Part shown: positions 1 to 10,050 of the stretch, piece after piece
Position numbering within the stretch: position 1 is the first letter of the stretch
Layout: the number at the start of each line of letters is the position of its first letter
Assembly: GCA_027578815.1 (NCBI GenBank)
Contig: JANBTH010000100.1
Coordinates: 1-36,212, forward strand
DNA: 36,212 nucleotides
DNA from: Coemansia sp. RSA 1804
Lineage: Eukaryota; Kickxellomycota; Kickxellomycetes; Kickxellales; Kickxellaceae
Direction: 5' to 3'
Made by a program: the position numbers and the translations under genes
Notes under the pieces: generated by a model
What the model saw: the letters and a program-made list of their open reading frames with translations, nothing else
The model's database searches: none
Told to the model about the DNA's origin: nothing

Positions 1-908
1 TGGTCCTGGTTCTGGATCCTGGGCACGTGTCTGACAAGCGCAACCACGCACAGGGCGCAGACGGCGTAGGTGGCAGCGACGATCTGGGTCTCAACGCTGT
101 ACTGCTGGCCGTTGGTTGGGAGAAACAGCAGAACATCGCCGCCACGGGTATGGCCCACGTACTTAGGCGTGTTGATCCGGTTCCACATAAAGCCGGATGT
201 CATCAGCAGCACAAACAGAATGGTGCCGATTGCGCCGGCGCTGCGACCAAGCCTGCGCAGATCCACGTGCGTGTAGACCAGATACGCGGCAAGCGCAGCA
301 GCAGCCACCGCGGCTGCGTTTGTCAGATGCTTGGCGTAATCGGTGGGCAGATCAGGCTTGAACTCGATGCTGAACAGCTCGCCGAGCTTCGTGGCCATGC
401 CCCGCGGATCGCTGGTCCGTGCGTTGAGCGGCATTTCGCGGGGACTCGGGTTCTCGAATGCACGCGCGCCCTTTCCGGCCGGGAAGATAATCAGGTGCGG
501 AAGTCCCTCAAGCCCCATCTGCCGGAACAGATCCTCGCCGTCCTCCATATCCAGCGTGGCAAACACGATCTGCAGCGCCGGATCCGCCGACCCGCGCTGC
601 CGCTTCCATCCGCGGGACACCGCGCGCAGTGACGCGTCGACGGTTTTACACGCCGTGCACTTGTACTGCGGCAACAGCGCCGTCATCTGGACCACAACAG
701 AGTAGTCCTTGTTGTCGGCCACAGCGTGTTTTATGAACTGCCCTGCGTCGAGCTTGGCCACGCCGTCACGGTCCTTGTTGGCAAGCTTCTGGAGCGTCTT
801 CACCGACTGCGCCGATGCCTCTTTCCCTACACACAGAAGAAGCGCCAGCACCGCCAGCACCACTAACAGAATCCGCATCGGACCTGCTCGTGCGCCTCGT
901 GTTTTCAT
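1..908 (-). CDS. OST3: Oligosaccharyltransferase subunit Ost3/Ost6 (partial, C-terminus off the window)
   Basis: This is an open frame of 302 codons from the ATG at 908 running off the left edge. An in-frame TAG lies eight codons upstream, so this ATG is the first available. A second ATG at residue 11 begins a hydrophobic stretch (about 12-33) that reads as a cleavable ER signal peptide. A thioredoxin-like lumenal domain follows, with the redox motif CTAC at residues 84-87. Predicted membrane helices lie near 195-213, 224-243 and 276-293. The fourth helix usual in this family would be beyond the window. Ost3/Ost6 (MAGT1/TUSC3 in animals) are oligosaccharyltransferase subunits that hold acceptor proteins through transient disulfides during N-glycosylation in the ER. 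Whether this is the Ost3 or the Ost6 type cannot be decided; many fungi have a single gene. The gene is divergent from TIP41. Confidence 0.9.
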   Translation of the reverse strand, partial: MKTRGARAGPMRILLVVLAVLALLLCVGKEASAQSVKTLQKLANKDRDGVAKLDAGQFIKHAVADNKDYSVVVQMTALLPQYKCTACKTVDASLRAVSRGWKRQRGSADPALQIVFATLDMEDGEDLFRQMGLEGLPHLIIFPAGKGARAFENPSPREMPLNARTSDPRGMATKLGELFSIEFKPDLPTDYAKHLTNAAAVAAAALAAYLVYTHVDLRRLGRSAGAIGTILFVLLMTSGFMWNRINTPKYVGHTRGGDVLLFLPTNGQQYSVETQIVAATYAVCALCVVALVRHVPRIQNQD

Positions 909-1335
909 CTTGTGCAAACGATGCCAATCCTAGTCGAAGCGGAAGTAATGTGTGCTGCGAACACCTGATTGAGGAGCAATGTCAGTTGGGAGAAGTAGAT
1001 AAGAAGAATGGGAAAAGATGCGGCGCGTTCAGGAAGAGTAAGAAGTACAACAAAAAACAGGAGCTAATTCAACAACAAACCGTAAAGGAAAAAGGATGGG
1101 CATGCAAAAAAAACACTTGGTCAATGGGCGAGAGTTGCCAATTGGTTTCGTGCGCTTTTTGCCTTTGCTTTCAGCACATTTGCCGGATTTCTCCTACTAT
1201 TATTTTCTTTGCTGTTGCTGCCACTGGAATTGCTTTTATTTTGCCTTGCCTTTATTTTGTCGAACACGCTTAAGAAAGAGCACCACAGCACCCCGGGACA
1301 GGCAACCGCCGCCCTCGCACTGCGCCTCCGTCCCA
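909..1335. promoter_or_regulatory. Divergent intergenic region between OST3/OST6 and TIP41
   Basis: These 427 bases separate two divergently transcribed genes and should hold both promoters and 5' UTRs. I recognise no specific factor site. An ATG at 1096 is in frame with TIP41 and would add 80 residues, but that stretch is Cys/Tyr/Phe-rich, unlike TIP41 family N-termini, so I treat it as leader sequence. Confidence 0.55.
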
Positions 1336-2142
1336 ATGGAAGCTGGCTTTGAAAAGATAGAAACCGACACGGTGGGCGGCGTGCGGATAGGCGGGTGGGA
1401 GATAACCAGCTGCCACAAGCCCATCCTCAGCAACACGACGATTGAGCAGTACTCGCACGAGCTTGGTTTCAATGTGCCCGAGATGATATTTGGCGACAAC
1501 TGCCTGCGCATCCGCCATGCTGCCAGCGGCTGCACCATCGAGCTGACTGCTCTGGACGGGCTCCGGCAGGTTGACACTGGCCCTGACTCGGCAAAGTCGG
1601 TGCAGGTCAGCATCGCGCAGAACTGGACCGAATCGAGCAGACGCAGCCGCGGCGACATCACCGATGTCATCAAGCCGTTCGACTGGACATTCAGCACAAA
1701 GTACCGCGGTTCCGTCTCCGGCGGCCTGTCGTTTGGCGCTTCCGACAGCGGGATCGACTACGCAAAGCTGATGGTGCGCGAGACCATTCTGTTCTACGAT
1801 GAAAACGTGCTGTACGAGGATGATCTGGGCGACAATGGCACCTCGCAGCTTGCATACAAGGTGCGCGTCATGCCGTCGGGCTTCTTTGTTCTGCAGCGCT
1901 TCTTCCTCCGTGTCGACGGCGTGCTGTTCCGCATCTACGACACGCGCCTCTACCACGAGTTCGGATCCTCTGTCGTGCAGCGCGAGTTCAGCTCGCGCGA
2001 AATGCCGTTTGACAGCGTCAAGCGCCACGTCCCGAAGAAGAAGCACGACGACGAGGATCTGTCGCTGCTTAACAATATCCCGTTTGTCGACGGTGTCATG
2101 AAGGATCCCATCGTCGAGTACGAGGTTGCCAGCCTCCCGTAA
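1336..2142 (+). CDS. TIP41: TIP41-like protein, regulator of PP2A-type phosphatases in TOR signalling
   Basis: The 268-aa product is close to the size of human TIPRL (about 270 aa). I chose the ATG at 1336 because the family similarity begins within about 20 residues of it. Recognisable family blocks include the N-terminal GGWEI segment, the NVPEMIFGDNCLRI block near residues 46-59, FDWTFSTKYRGS, and the highly conserved stretch VREtILFYDEnVLYEDdLgDnG, then RVMPSGFFVLQRFFLRVDGV and DTRLYHE. Family knowledge: Tip41 binds PP2A-like catalytic subunits and, in yeast, Tap42, linking TORC1 to phosphatase output in cytoplasm and nucleus. There is no intron in the coding region. It is convergent with RTR1, with only 75 bases between the two stop codons, so their 3' UTRs probably overlap. 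Confidence 0.95.
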   Translation: MEAGFEKIETDTVGGVRIGGWEITSCHKPILSNTTIEQYSHELGFNVPEMIFGDNCLRIRHAASGCTIELTALDGLRQVDTGPDSAKSVQVSIAQNWTESSRRSRGDITDVIKPFDWTFSTKYRGSVSGGLSFGASDSGIDYAKLMVRETILFYDENVLYEDDLGDNGTSQLAYKVRVMPSGFFVLQRFFLRVDGVLFRIYDTRLYHEFGSSVVQREFSSREMPFDSVKRHVPKKKHDDEDLSLLNNIPFVDGVMKDPIVEYEVASLP

Positions 2143-2217
2143 TCTCTTCTCCCTCTCTCCCGTTGTCATTTACTCCAATACATCTCTTGCTTGTCACAGC
2201 CCCCTCCATCGCGCCGT

Positions 2218-3870
2218 CTAGTACGGCTCGTGCAACCGCCTCGACACCATTCTCATGCTCCCAGTGTCCGTTCCAAGCTCTTTCATGATGCGCTCAAGCT
2301 CCTGGGCAGCCTCGCCCTCTGCTTCGAGCTGCTCACGCAGTGGATCCATCGATCGCGCCAGCGCCAAAAGCACCACTACGGCAAGGAGCCGCTGCTCTGG
2401 CTTTTTGAAGACAGCCATCTTGCTGCTGAGCTCCAGCGTCGACACCAGCGTCCGCACCTCGTGTCGCAGATCGCGCGCAATCCGCAGCTTGCCTCGCATC
2501 GTGTCCAGCTCAACCGAAATGCTCTCCGAAAGCAGTCTCTGCCTCATCATCATCGAGTGGTCGCCTGGAGAACAGTAGTAGTCTGCCACGCCCATCGCCA
2601 TCTGGCCGCCATCCTCCGTCTTCTTCAGATCGTCCAGATACTTTATTGTCTGCTTCGTGACGATACGGTCAAACAGCGTCCACATCCGTCCAAAGAGCGA
2701 CAGGGGAGGCGCGCCGCCGCTGCTGATTGTCCCTCCGCCGTAGCCAGAAAGCTCGCTTGTGAACAGAGCTGCAAAGTATCCATTATCGGCCGACGCTCCA
2801 GGCACACCAGAGTCATCGCTAGCGTCATCGTCGTCCTTTTCAAACTCGCTGGCACTAGTCTCCTCGCCAGCCGGAGTGCTGAGAAACGATCCTGCCATGC
2901 TTACGTCATCATCCTTGGGGCCAAAGCTCATCTTCAGAACCTCGCCGCGATCTTGATCCATAGCCCCTCCAACCCCCCTCCCAGCAGCCGTTGCTGGCAC
3001 CATTGCGGGCTTCTTGACCAGCTTGATGGCCTTTTTAATGTTCTTGACATCGAACTCTGGCTCAAAGCCCTCGATGTCGGCAAACTGCAGTCTGCCCATT
3101 GCCTCGCTGATGTCCTCGGCTACGTGTTCTGACTCGCGCTCCACGATCTTCAGCGGATTCGCCTTTGCCACTTCGTCTGGGATGTTCATCTTGGCCACCA
3201 GTGTCTTCTTGTACCAGTCCATCAGATCCCTTTCGCCTGATGTGCTGTCCGATATAGAAACAGACCTGATCCCCTCCACCACAGATCCAATGTCCTTTGC
3301 CTTCTCCTCATCCCTGTCGGTCTGCATTAGGACAATATTCGATGGCTTCCGCTGATCGCGCATGTACAAAGGCTCGTCGGTGAGCTGGTGCCGGTAGAAC
3401 CGCGACGCTGCCATGCACTCTCTGCTGCAGTAGCTTCCTTGCTCTGTGATGTCGTATATCTTTCTGTGGGCAACCGAGATGCTGAACCGCTGCTCCAGCT
3501 TCTGCTTGCTCCGTCCGCATACCGGGTATCCACAAAGCTCCTCGGCCGCACGCTCCTCGACCACCGAGTCATACTCCTCTGGCGTGATGTACTTTGCTGC
3601 TTGCTTCAGCACATTCTCGCTCACTGTGTTGCCCAACTTGTCTTGCCACTGCAATGAAAGGGCCTGGTACCGCGACCGCGCGAGTGCGCTTCCCTTGGCC
3701 ACCTCTCGCCGCTTGGTTTGTCCGGGATCCTTTGGAACTGGTCTCTTTCCTCGGACCTTGCGCCCTGCTCCCGCGCCAGGCTGCGCTTGTCTGCCGAGGG
3801 AATTGCCGCTAGCTCCTGAATCCCGTGCTAATAATCCTGTGGCTTCTTGCTGCATTCCTCCTTTACTCAT
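2218..3870 (-). CDS. RTR1: RTR1/RPAP2-type RNA polymerase II CTD phosphatase
   Basis: The product is 550 aa from the ATG at 3870; the frame stays open seven codons further only from a TTG. The diagnostic RTR1 zinc-finger region lies at about residues 90-175, with zinc ligands C113 and C118 (CGYPVC) and C148 and C152 (CSREC), followed by the conserved SRFY segment. Family knowledge: Rtr1/RPAP2 removes Ser5 phosphate from the Pol II C-terminal domain and helps Pol II biogenesis and import. The rest is longer and less conserved. It includes basic stretches near residues 35-60, an acidic patch with many Asp/Ser in the middle, and a helical C-terminal third. Its length resembles animal RPAP2 (about 610 aa) more than yeast Rtr1 (226 aa). 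No intron is seen. It is divergent from the NDUFA11-like gene. Confidence 0.9.
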   Translation of the reverse strand: MSKGGMQQEATGLLARDSGASGNSLGRQAQPGAGAGRKVRGKRPVPKDPGQTKRREVAKGSALARSRYQALSLQWQDKLGNTVSENVLKQAAKYITPEEYDSVVEERAAEELCGYPVCGRSKQKLEQRFSISVAHRKIYDITEQGSYCSRECMAASRFYRHQLTDEPLYMRDQRKPSNIVLMQTDRDEEKAKDIGSVVEGIRSVSISDSTSGERDLMDWYKKTLVAKMNIPDEVAKANPLKIVERESEHVAEDISEAMGRLQFADIEGFEPEFDVKNIKKAIKLVKKPAMVPATAAGRGVGGAMDQDRGEVLKMSFGPKDDDVSMAGSFLSTPAGEETSASEFEKDDDDASDDSGVPGASADNGYFAALFTSELSGYGGGTISSGGAPPLSLFGRMWTLFDRIVTKQTIKYLDDLKKTEDGGQMAMGVADYYCSPGDHSMMMRQRLLSESISVELDTMRGKLRIARDLRHEVRTLVSTLELSSKMAVFKKPEQRLLAVVVLLALARSMDPLREQLEAEGEAAQELERIMKELGTDTGSMRMVSRRLHEPY

Positions 3871-4297
3871 TTCCCAAGCCCTTGCTCTCAATTTGAATTA
3901 TTAAAAGGGTTGGATTGAGTGTGGTATAAATACATTAAAAGGAAAAGGAAAAGGAAAACTGTAGCAGAACATAGAGCTGACGATTTTGCTCGCTTTTTTT
4001 ACTCTTATTATACGCCGTAGGAGAACAAAAAAAGTTTCACGCGAGTCCTTTTGCCTCTCGCTTGATCTTCAAACACCGGAAGTTGCCAACATTTTCTTTA
4101 TCTCTGTCGTTTCTCTTCAAGCTAATCCTTGCTGTTCTTTAATTATCTTTGTCTTGTTTGTGCCATTTGTGCATCTAAACCTGGGACCGTATTAACTTCA
4201 ATTCAACTGCTATTTTTCCGTACTGGCAATCCTCCTTGGTTGATTAGAAAGATTTTACTTTATTCAACACCTCGCCCTACATCCAAAACAAAAGACA
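3871..4297. promoter_or_regulatory. Divergent intergenic region between RTR1 and NDUFA11-like gene
   Basis: These 427 AT-rich bases separate two divergent genes. A TATAAATA sequence is at 3925-3932 and a run of GGAAAA repeats at 3937-3959. Read in the RTR1 direction the latter is a CT-rich tract of the kind that precedes many genes in this window. No ORF or RNA gene is supported. Confidence 0.5.
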
Positions 4298-4881
4298 ATG
4301 GAATCGCAAACACAGAACAAGACGCCAAGTGTGCCAAAGGACTGGAAGATGGAAACAGCAAAGTACGCGCTTGGCGGTGCGGGCATCGGGCTGTTTGTCA
4401 GCGCCTTCCAGACAGCATACTCGCCTCGCAAGGGCGGCAGCGCACTCGATTTGTTTGGGAAATTCGGAGGAACTATCTGGTTTCTAGGTAAGGAAAAGTA
4501 GTAATAGCTATCTTTATCGCGTTATATTCTTGCTGGCATCCGGTTGTCTTATCTCCTCTTTGTTTCTTTTTTTTTCCTGGACGTGTAGGCGCGATGGGCG
4601 GAGCATATGCCGGCGTCAGCGCTGCGACTGAGCAGATCCGTGGCAAGGATGATTACCTAAACGATGTTGCCGGCGGTTGTGCCGCTGGTCTGATTGCCGG
4701 TCTACGGAAGCGCTCGATCCCTGTTGCGCTGGGGAGCTGCGCATTCTTTGCAGCGTCAATGGGAACCTACGAGTATTCCGGCGGACTACAGGGCAAAATG
4801 CATGGAATGTCCCGCGAAGAGCGCGACGAGTACCGTGCCAGCTTCTTTGCTTCTGAAAATGATTTCCGTGAAGAAAAGTAA
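4298..4881 (+). CDS. NDUFA11: Complex I accessory subunit NDUFA11/B14.7-like (Tim17/22/23 family), two exons
   Basis: The exons are 4298-4487 and 4589-4881, joined across a 101-base intron with donor GTAAGG and acceptor GTGTAG preceded by a T-rich tract. The split codon (G|GC) keeps the frame and gives 160 aa. The protein has the Tim17/22/23 architecture of glycine-rich hydrophobic segments: around 23-45 (ALGGAGIGLFVSAFQTAY), around 52-75 across the splice junction (GGTIWFLGAMGGAYAG), then the DDYLNDVAGGCAAGLIAGL segment and a final helix near 118-135. Family knowledge: NDUFA11 (21.3b in Neurospora) sits in the inner-membrane arm of NADH:ubiquinone oxidoreductase. Distinction from a Tim17/Tim22 import subunit rests on the N-terminal tail, the size and the DDxLN-GG-AG block. 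That is convincing but not proof. Confidence 0.82.
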
Positions 4882-4963
4882 ACGCACAACACCTACTCTT
4901 TCTTTATCTTCTCTTTTTCCATCCTCTTGTGCCTAATATCAGAAAGTAGAAAAAAAAAAGTTA

Positions 4964-7618
4964 CTAGACAGCTCCACTAGAAATGATAGCTGGATCCATT
5001 ATCAGAGGCGGTTTATTGGGCTGGGACTCTTGCTGAACACGCATGATCTCAAAGGCAGAGCGGCGCATCAGATTCATAAACGATATCAGCCGTCCCTGCG
5101 GATGCGCCAGTGACGGCTTTGCAAGCTGGTGGTAGATCCCCAGAGACTCGTCGGCAACCAGCTGCGCAAGACCAAGACTGCGCTTGAGGTTCTTTGGCAA
5201 CGCATCACGTGTCTCGAATAGAATGGAGTGGAGTCGAAACACTGTCTCTGGTATGTACAGCTCACGCAAGCGCTCGATCTCCTGCATCCTCTCGCGCAAT
5301 GGTGCATCGTCTCCACTTGTGTCCATGTCATCGGCAGCAGCGCCACCCAGACCTAGAGGCGATCCAAGCCAGTCAACATCCAGAATTCGGTTGCGGAACA
5401 TCTGGGACGCGCGATCTGTTGCCGCTGTGATACTCTCTTTCCATTCCAGCCACAGCACCTGGTAGCGTGAGCCGTGCACCCTTGATTCGACCGGACGCTT
5501 GTATAGAATCTCAGACCATGTGGCATAGTAGGCATACGCATCGCACAGACTGAGCAAGTGGATGTACTCTTGGAAATGGGAAGCAATAGGATCGCTAACC
5601 TCGCCAGATTCGGCCCCCTTGATCCAGTCCTGCTGCACAAAGTCGTCAGGCAGCGAGTTGAAAAGCTGGGTAGCTGCATTGGTGCGCCCATGGAGCAGGA
5701 ACCACCGCACAAGCTTGCATATTCCAACAAGAGCGTGGTCGTAGAGCTGTGCACTACTTGTTACCCATTCGATTGCACGGATTTGCTCGCTCTCGACGTC
5801 TGTAATGGGCTCCACGGGCTCGGCAAGCGCAAACGACTCACGGGAATCACCGAATACATCGGGGCTGTCCTCTGTCTTACTAGCATCCAGAACAAGCTGG
5901 GTTGTGCGTTTGCATATCGCGTCTGTGTCAAGACCGTGCTGCTTAGCAAGGCGAAGAAGATCCAGGCGGACGCTGATTGAATCATTGATGCCATAGAGGA
6001 ATAGAGAGTAAGAATCGGTTTGGTCCTTTGTCGGCAGATGCATGACATAGGCAGCAACTAGTTCCGGATGACCCTTTGAAAGAATAGCAATGTATGCTTG
6101 TAGATTGGTTTCAACGGCCTCTGCTGGCAGCTCAACCCCGAGTTCAGAAAGATACAAGGACGCATGAACAACAAAGCGCAGGATATCGCGCTCCGCGTCG
6201 TCCATTTCGCCGCCGCGCAGCCTACGGGCATAGCTGTCAATGTAGCTTGCAAAGTCGTTGTTGATTATCGACCTCTGCACACTCTGGAATGGCTCCTGGG
6301 CCGACTTTTGCAAAACAGTCGAGTCAATCTCCGTCAGCGAGGCAAATATCTGGGTCATGTCGCGGATTGGTGGGTATTTGCTCTGGATGTGATTCAGCGA
6401 AGTGGTCTGCGCCGGAGTGTACAGAGAGTTGGCATCAGAGATCCCACTGTCGATCTTGGCCTCAACCATTGTGTTGATATAGGCCCACAGATAGTCCTCC
6501 CATGTCTCACATACCAGCAGAACCTCATCCAGACGTCCACCTAAAGCAGCATAAAGTGCGCGCTCATACATTTCGTTATTCTCGTCGTGTGCAAGCGCTG
6601 CGCATGTCTGCTTCCACAGCATACGGTTGATGTTTCCAGCGGTGTGCGATGGCTTCCGATCGACTGCACACGCTCCACTCTCGACGTTAACAGGCATGTC
6701 GTCTTCTATCTCGGGCTCGAGACTGGGATCACGCCACAACAGTCCGCCCTTCATGCTTGCCGCGCGCCACGGCTCATCGCTCTCAGCACATAGATCCATT
6801 GCGTCGCCAACACGCCCGCGACGCACATACTCGAACAGCGTACGCAGAAGACTGGCCTCGTACTCGGCATCCTCATATGCGAGCTCCTTTCTCTGACGTG
6901 ACGGCGCGTCTGGATCTGCCTCAGTCACCGTGTTGTCTGTCTTTTCGTGCTGCTGTGAAGCAGTGCCGGCATGTGTTTTGCGGTCTCTGATGCTCTTGCG
7001 CGTGTAAAACAAGTACCCTTTGCGTGTCTCAACCGGATGGAAGGCAGGGGCGTTTTCCTCCAGCCATCGACGCACCTCGACATACTCGGAAAGAAGGGAG
7101 TCCGCATCCATGAGATCCTGGACTCTGGTGAAGTCTGTATCCTCCACCGTTGAAATATCCTTTGCTGTACCAGCATCCATTTCCATGTCAGTTCCCAAAT
7201 CTCCATCCATCACGGTGTCCTCTTTGCCATTATCTGAAGAAGATGACTGCAGTCTTAGCGAGTATAGGCGTCCCAGGAGATTCCATGTGCTGCTCTCTGC
7301 CAGCCACTGTCTAGTGCCATTCTTCTTGCCATAAGGGGACAAGGAGAACGGATCGCTTTCCGCAAATTGAGCATAGCTATAGGATAGGTAATAATTTCTC
7401 AAAGAAAAATATTAAGCGTGTTTTAGGCTGAATTAAACGGCAGTGGCTGTAATTACACGCGCAGTGTCAAACACTTACTGTTCTTTCGCCAATTGAGCAA
7501 ACAAGCGCGCTGTTGACGCGCTGCTTTTTCTGCTATTTCCGCCTTCAGCTTGGCTGTGTGCCTGTTGGTTCTCCACCACGCCAGCAAAGGCTCTTATAAC
7601 ATTGGACTCGGGAGCCAT
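4964..7618 (-). CDS. NUP84: Nucleoporin Nup84/Nup107, two exons
   Basis: The large open frame 4964-7402 begins only with a TTG. A better model adds a first exon, 7618-7479 (ATG at 7618, MAPESNVIRAFAGVVENQQ...). A 102-base intron (donor GTAAGT at 7478, acceptor CCTATAG ending at 7377) leads to exon 2 at 7376-4964. The split codon CA|C restores frame and gives 850 aa, between yeast Nup84 (726) and human Nup107 (about 925). The helical-solenoid signature is clear: the ALYAALGGRLDEVLLVCETWEDYLWAY region, with CETWEDYLWAY at 336-346, matches the family's conserved block. Family knowledge: it is a scaffold member of the Y (Nup84/Nup107-160) complex of the nuclear pore coat. Residues about 90-120 and 170-200 are acidic or polar and probably disordered. 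The stop is TAG at 4964, tail-to-tail with the NDUFA11-like gene. Confidence 0.93.
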
Positions 7619-8055
7619 GGATACACCCTACCAGGACTTTTGAATTCCGCTGATTGGCAAATCTAAAAGTAATCCAAAAGGTAAATAAATAACAAAACAA
7701 AAAGAAACAGCAATTAAAAGAAGAAAGTGTAAAGGCGCAAAAGAGAAAAAGCCAGATCACTGATGCGGGTAAACATTGCGTGTTTTGCTTAGCATTTTCT
7801 TTTTTTTGGGCGATACCTTAATAAAATGTATTGATCAGAAATCCTCCCGGTAAACTATCATTCCTTTGAATGTTGGCAGAGTTTATTCAAAATGTTTTTT
7901 CTTTTGTTTACTTTTCTACTGACAACAAAGTGTGGCCCTGGAAAGAGCTTTAATCAGAGGATATCTCGTCCTTAGAATTAGCACATAGACCAACCAGAAT
8001 TGGCTGAGGTTTAACTTTTTAAAACTATCAAAGAAAAGAGAGCAGAAGATAACAC
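7619..8055. other. AT-rich intergenic spacer upstream of NUP84
   Basis: Between the NUP84 start and the NUG1 stop (both minus strand) lie 437 AT-rich bases. In the NUP84 direction the part near 7680-7755 is T/CT-rich, consistent with a leader or promoter. I see no RNA gene or credible ORF. Confidence 0.5.
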
Positions 8056-8424
8056 CTAGAGATCGTCATCCTCAGATTCTGAGTCCATGTCTGAGGCAGC
8101 ATCAGCACCAGTGGCAGGCTTTTTAAAGTAGGTTCCAAAGTTGTAGCTGTCATTGTCATCGCCAGACTCTTCCTCTTCATCCTCAGAGTCCACTCCCATC
8201 GTCTCCCCGTCGTTCGCTGCCTGGGCCTTGGCAGCCTTTGCAAGCTTCTTCTTCAGCCTGCGCTGCTCTTCCTTTGCCACGCGGTTAAGCTGGGGGTTGA
8301 TCTCTGCTTCGGCTGCGGTAAAGGCCTTGTCCTTGCTGCGCGTCTGTGCCTTTGTCTTCCGAGATTCCGGCAGATTGACAACAAAAGTTGACGCTGTCTT
8401 GGCACTGGGCTCATCGCTGTCGCT

Positions 8425-8459
<35 letters not shown>

Positions 8460-10050
8460 TGATGCTGTCGTTATCGGAGCCAGAATCAGAGACGTAGCTG
8501 TCGTCGCTGGCATCATCCATGTCTTCATCCTCGATTTGCACAGCGTCGGCAACAGTTCGGCCTTCAGTGACCATCGCGCGGCGTGCAAGATCTTTGCTAA
8601 CATCGGCATCGGCAAGAACCTTGGAGTCCATGTCGCCTAGCAGAGCACCGATGTCAAACTCATTTGCCCATTCGCTAACAACAACCGCGCGCTCGGCTCC
8701 GTGGACAACCGCAGCATCGCCAGCAGCAGTCTTGCCCGATGCCGTGGTCTTTGTCATGCCTGGCGGCAGCGTGTAGTACGGGAGCTTTCCCTTGTTCCAG
8801 TCGTTGAGCACAACACGCGCTGCGCTCTCCAGGTCGGCAATCCCTTGGCGCTTAAGCATGCCGCGCTGGCGTGCCAGCTGGACAAGGAAGCTGCGCGTGT
8901 CTTGGAATGCCGGCACGCTGTACATCGCTTGCAGCGAGACTGGATTGCTGCGCTGGACAATCAGATCGACTGGCGCAATGGGGTCCTCAAGGAGCTCGAC
9001 CTTGATACAATTGCGCAGCATCATCTCGGCCACAGCCGTCTTGTCCAGCTTGCTTGCTCCCTTCAGCGGACTGTTGAAGACAATTCCGGGACAGTCCATC
9101 AGCTTCAACTTTGAGTCAAGATGGATGTCCTGCACAAACTTTGTGAGGCCAGGCGTGGATCCCACTCCACACACACGTGCGCGCTTGAGCGAGTTGATCA
9201 GCGACGACTTTCCGACGTTGGGGAACCCAATGATTCCGACTGTGATCGAGGTCTTGATCTTTTGGTTGCGCGAGTAGTTCTTGAGCAGCTGGATTAGAGA
9301 GTCTGCTCCCACACACTCGGACGTGGTCAGCGTCGCTGCCTTCTTTGTGCCGGAGACTGCATGGCCCAGGTTTCTGCGCTGCTCTTGCGTCGAGGCCTTG
9401 AATGCAAGCGTTGGGAACTCGTGCCTCAAGTATGTGAGCCATTTCTCCACCACGTCGCGCGGAACAAGATCAATCTTGTTGAGAATGAGGATGATGCGCT
9501 TATTTGCACCAGCATCGAGGATCATCCGCTCAATCTGCGGCGCCCGGGTGCCAAGTGGATCACGGGCATCAAGAACTTCCAGAATGACATCGGCATTCTG
9601 AACAACCTTTTGGAACTCGCGGTAGTATGCGCGCTTGGAGTTGTCCTTGCGCCCAGCAACCGCGCCCTCGACGATCTCGCGCTCCTCGGCGCCATACTCG
9701 TCCTGTGCTGTCTCAAAGGCAGAGCCCCGCTTCTGCGCTTCTTTTGCAAGCTCAGCCATCGTCATCGATGTGTTGCTGATGCTGCGGTTTTTGTCATGGA
9801 GCTTGGAGCGCGCATCCTTTTGCCGCTTCTTTTCCTCCTCCACACGCTCGCGGTGGTCGTCTATCTGTTGCAGAATCTTGTCTTTGAATGGCAGGAGGTT
9901 GGGGATTCCTGGATCCTTCTGTAGCTTTTTCCGCTGTGGGTTCTTCTTCGACTCGCGACGGTCCTTGCGATGCTTCTCTGCTGCCCGCTTTTTGATCTTC
10001 TGCTGCTGCTTGAGCGGCAGCCGCTTACTCTTGTGCTTCTTGGGAACCAT
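8056..10050 (-). CDS. NUG1: NUG1/nucleostemin-family circularly permuted GTPase for 60S ribosome assembly
   Basis: The product is 664 aa from the ATG at 10050, followed directly by the basic N-terminus MVPKKHKSKR; the frame extends upstream only from a TTG. Domains in order: a lysine/arginine-rich GN3L/Grn1 domain (1-60) ending in the family block KDPGIPNLLPFKDKIL; a coiled coil (about 62-105); and a circularly permuted GTPase with DARDPLGTR at 161-169, G4 NKID at 191-194, P-loop GFPNVGKSS at 275-283 and G3 DCPG at 319-322. An acidic low-complexity C-terminus follows, including a run of 11 aspartates. Family knowledge: Nug1/GNL3 proteins act in the nucleolus and nucleus on pre-60S particles. 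The motif order G4-G1-G3 fixes the permuted class. The Grn1-type N-terminus favours Nug1/GNL3/GNL3L over Nog2. No intron. Confidence 0.94.
8425..8460 (+). repeat. (ATC)n trinucleotide repeat in NUG1
   Basis: This is an uninterrupted run of about 11 ATC units ending in CCATG. In the NUG1 sense strand it is GAT/GAC-type codons encoding poly-aspartate. It is likely length-polymorphic between strains. Confidence 0.9.

Noticed and set aside
1096..1335. In-frame ATG that would lengthen TIP41 by 80 residues
   Set aside because: The extension is Cys/Tyr/Phe-rich and unlike any TIP41 N-terminus, and the family length is met from the ATG at 1336.
1270..2169. 299-codon minus-strand open frame opposite TIP41
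   Set aside because: It lies entirely antisense to a strongly conserved gene; GC-ending codons remove stops from the complementary frame.
2191..3132. 313-codon plus-strand open frame opposite RTR1
   Set aside because: Antisense shadow of the RTR1 coding sequence with no domain of its own.
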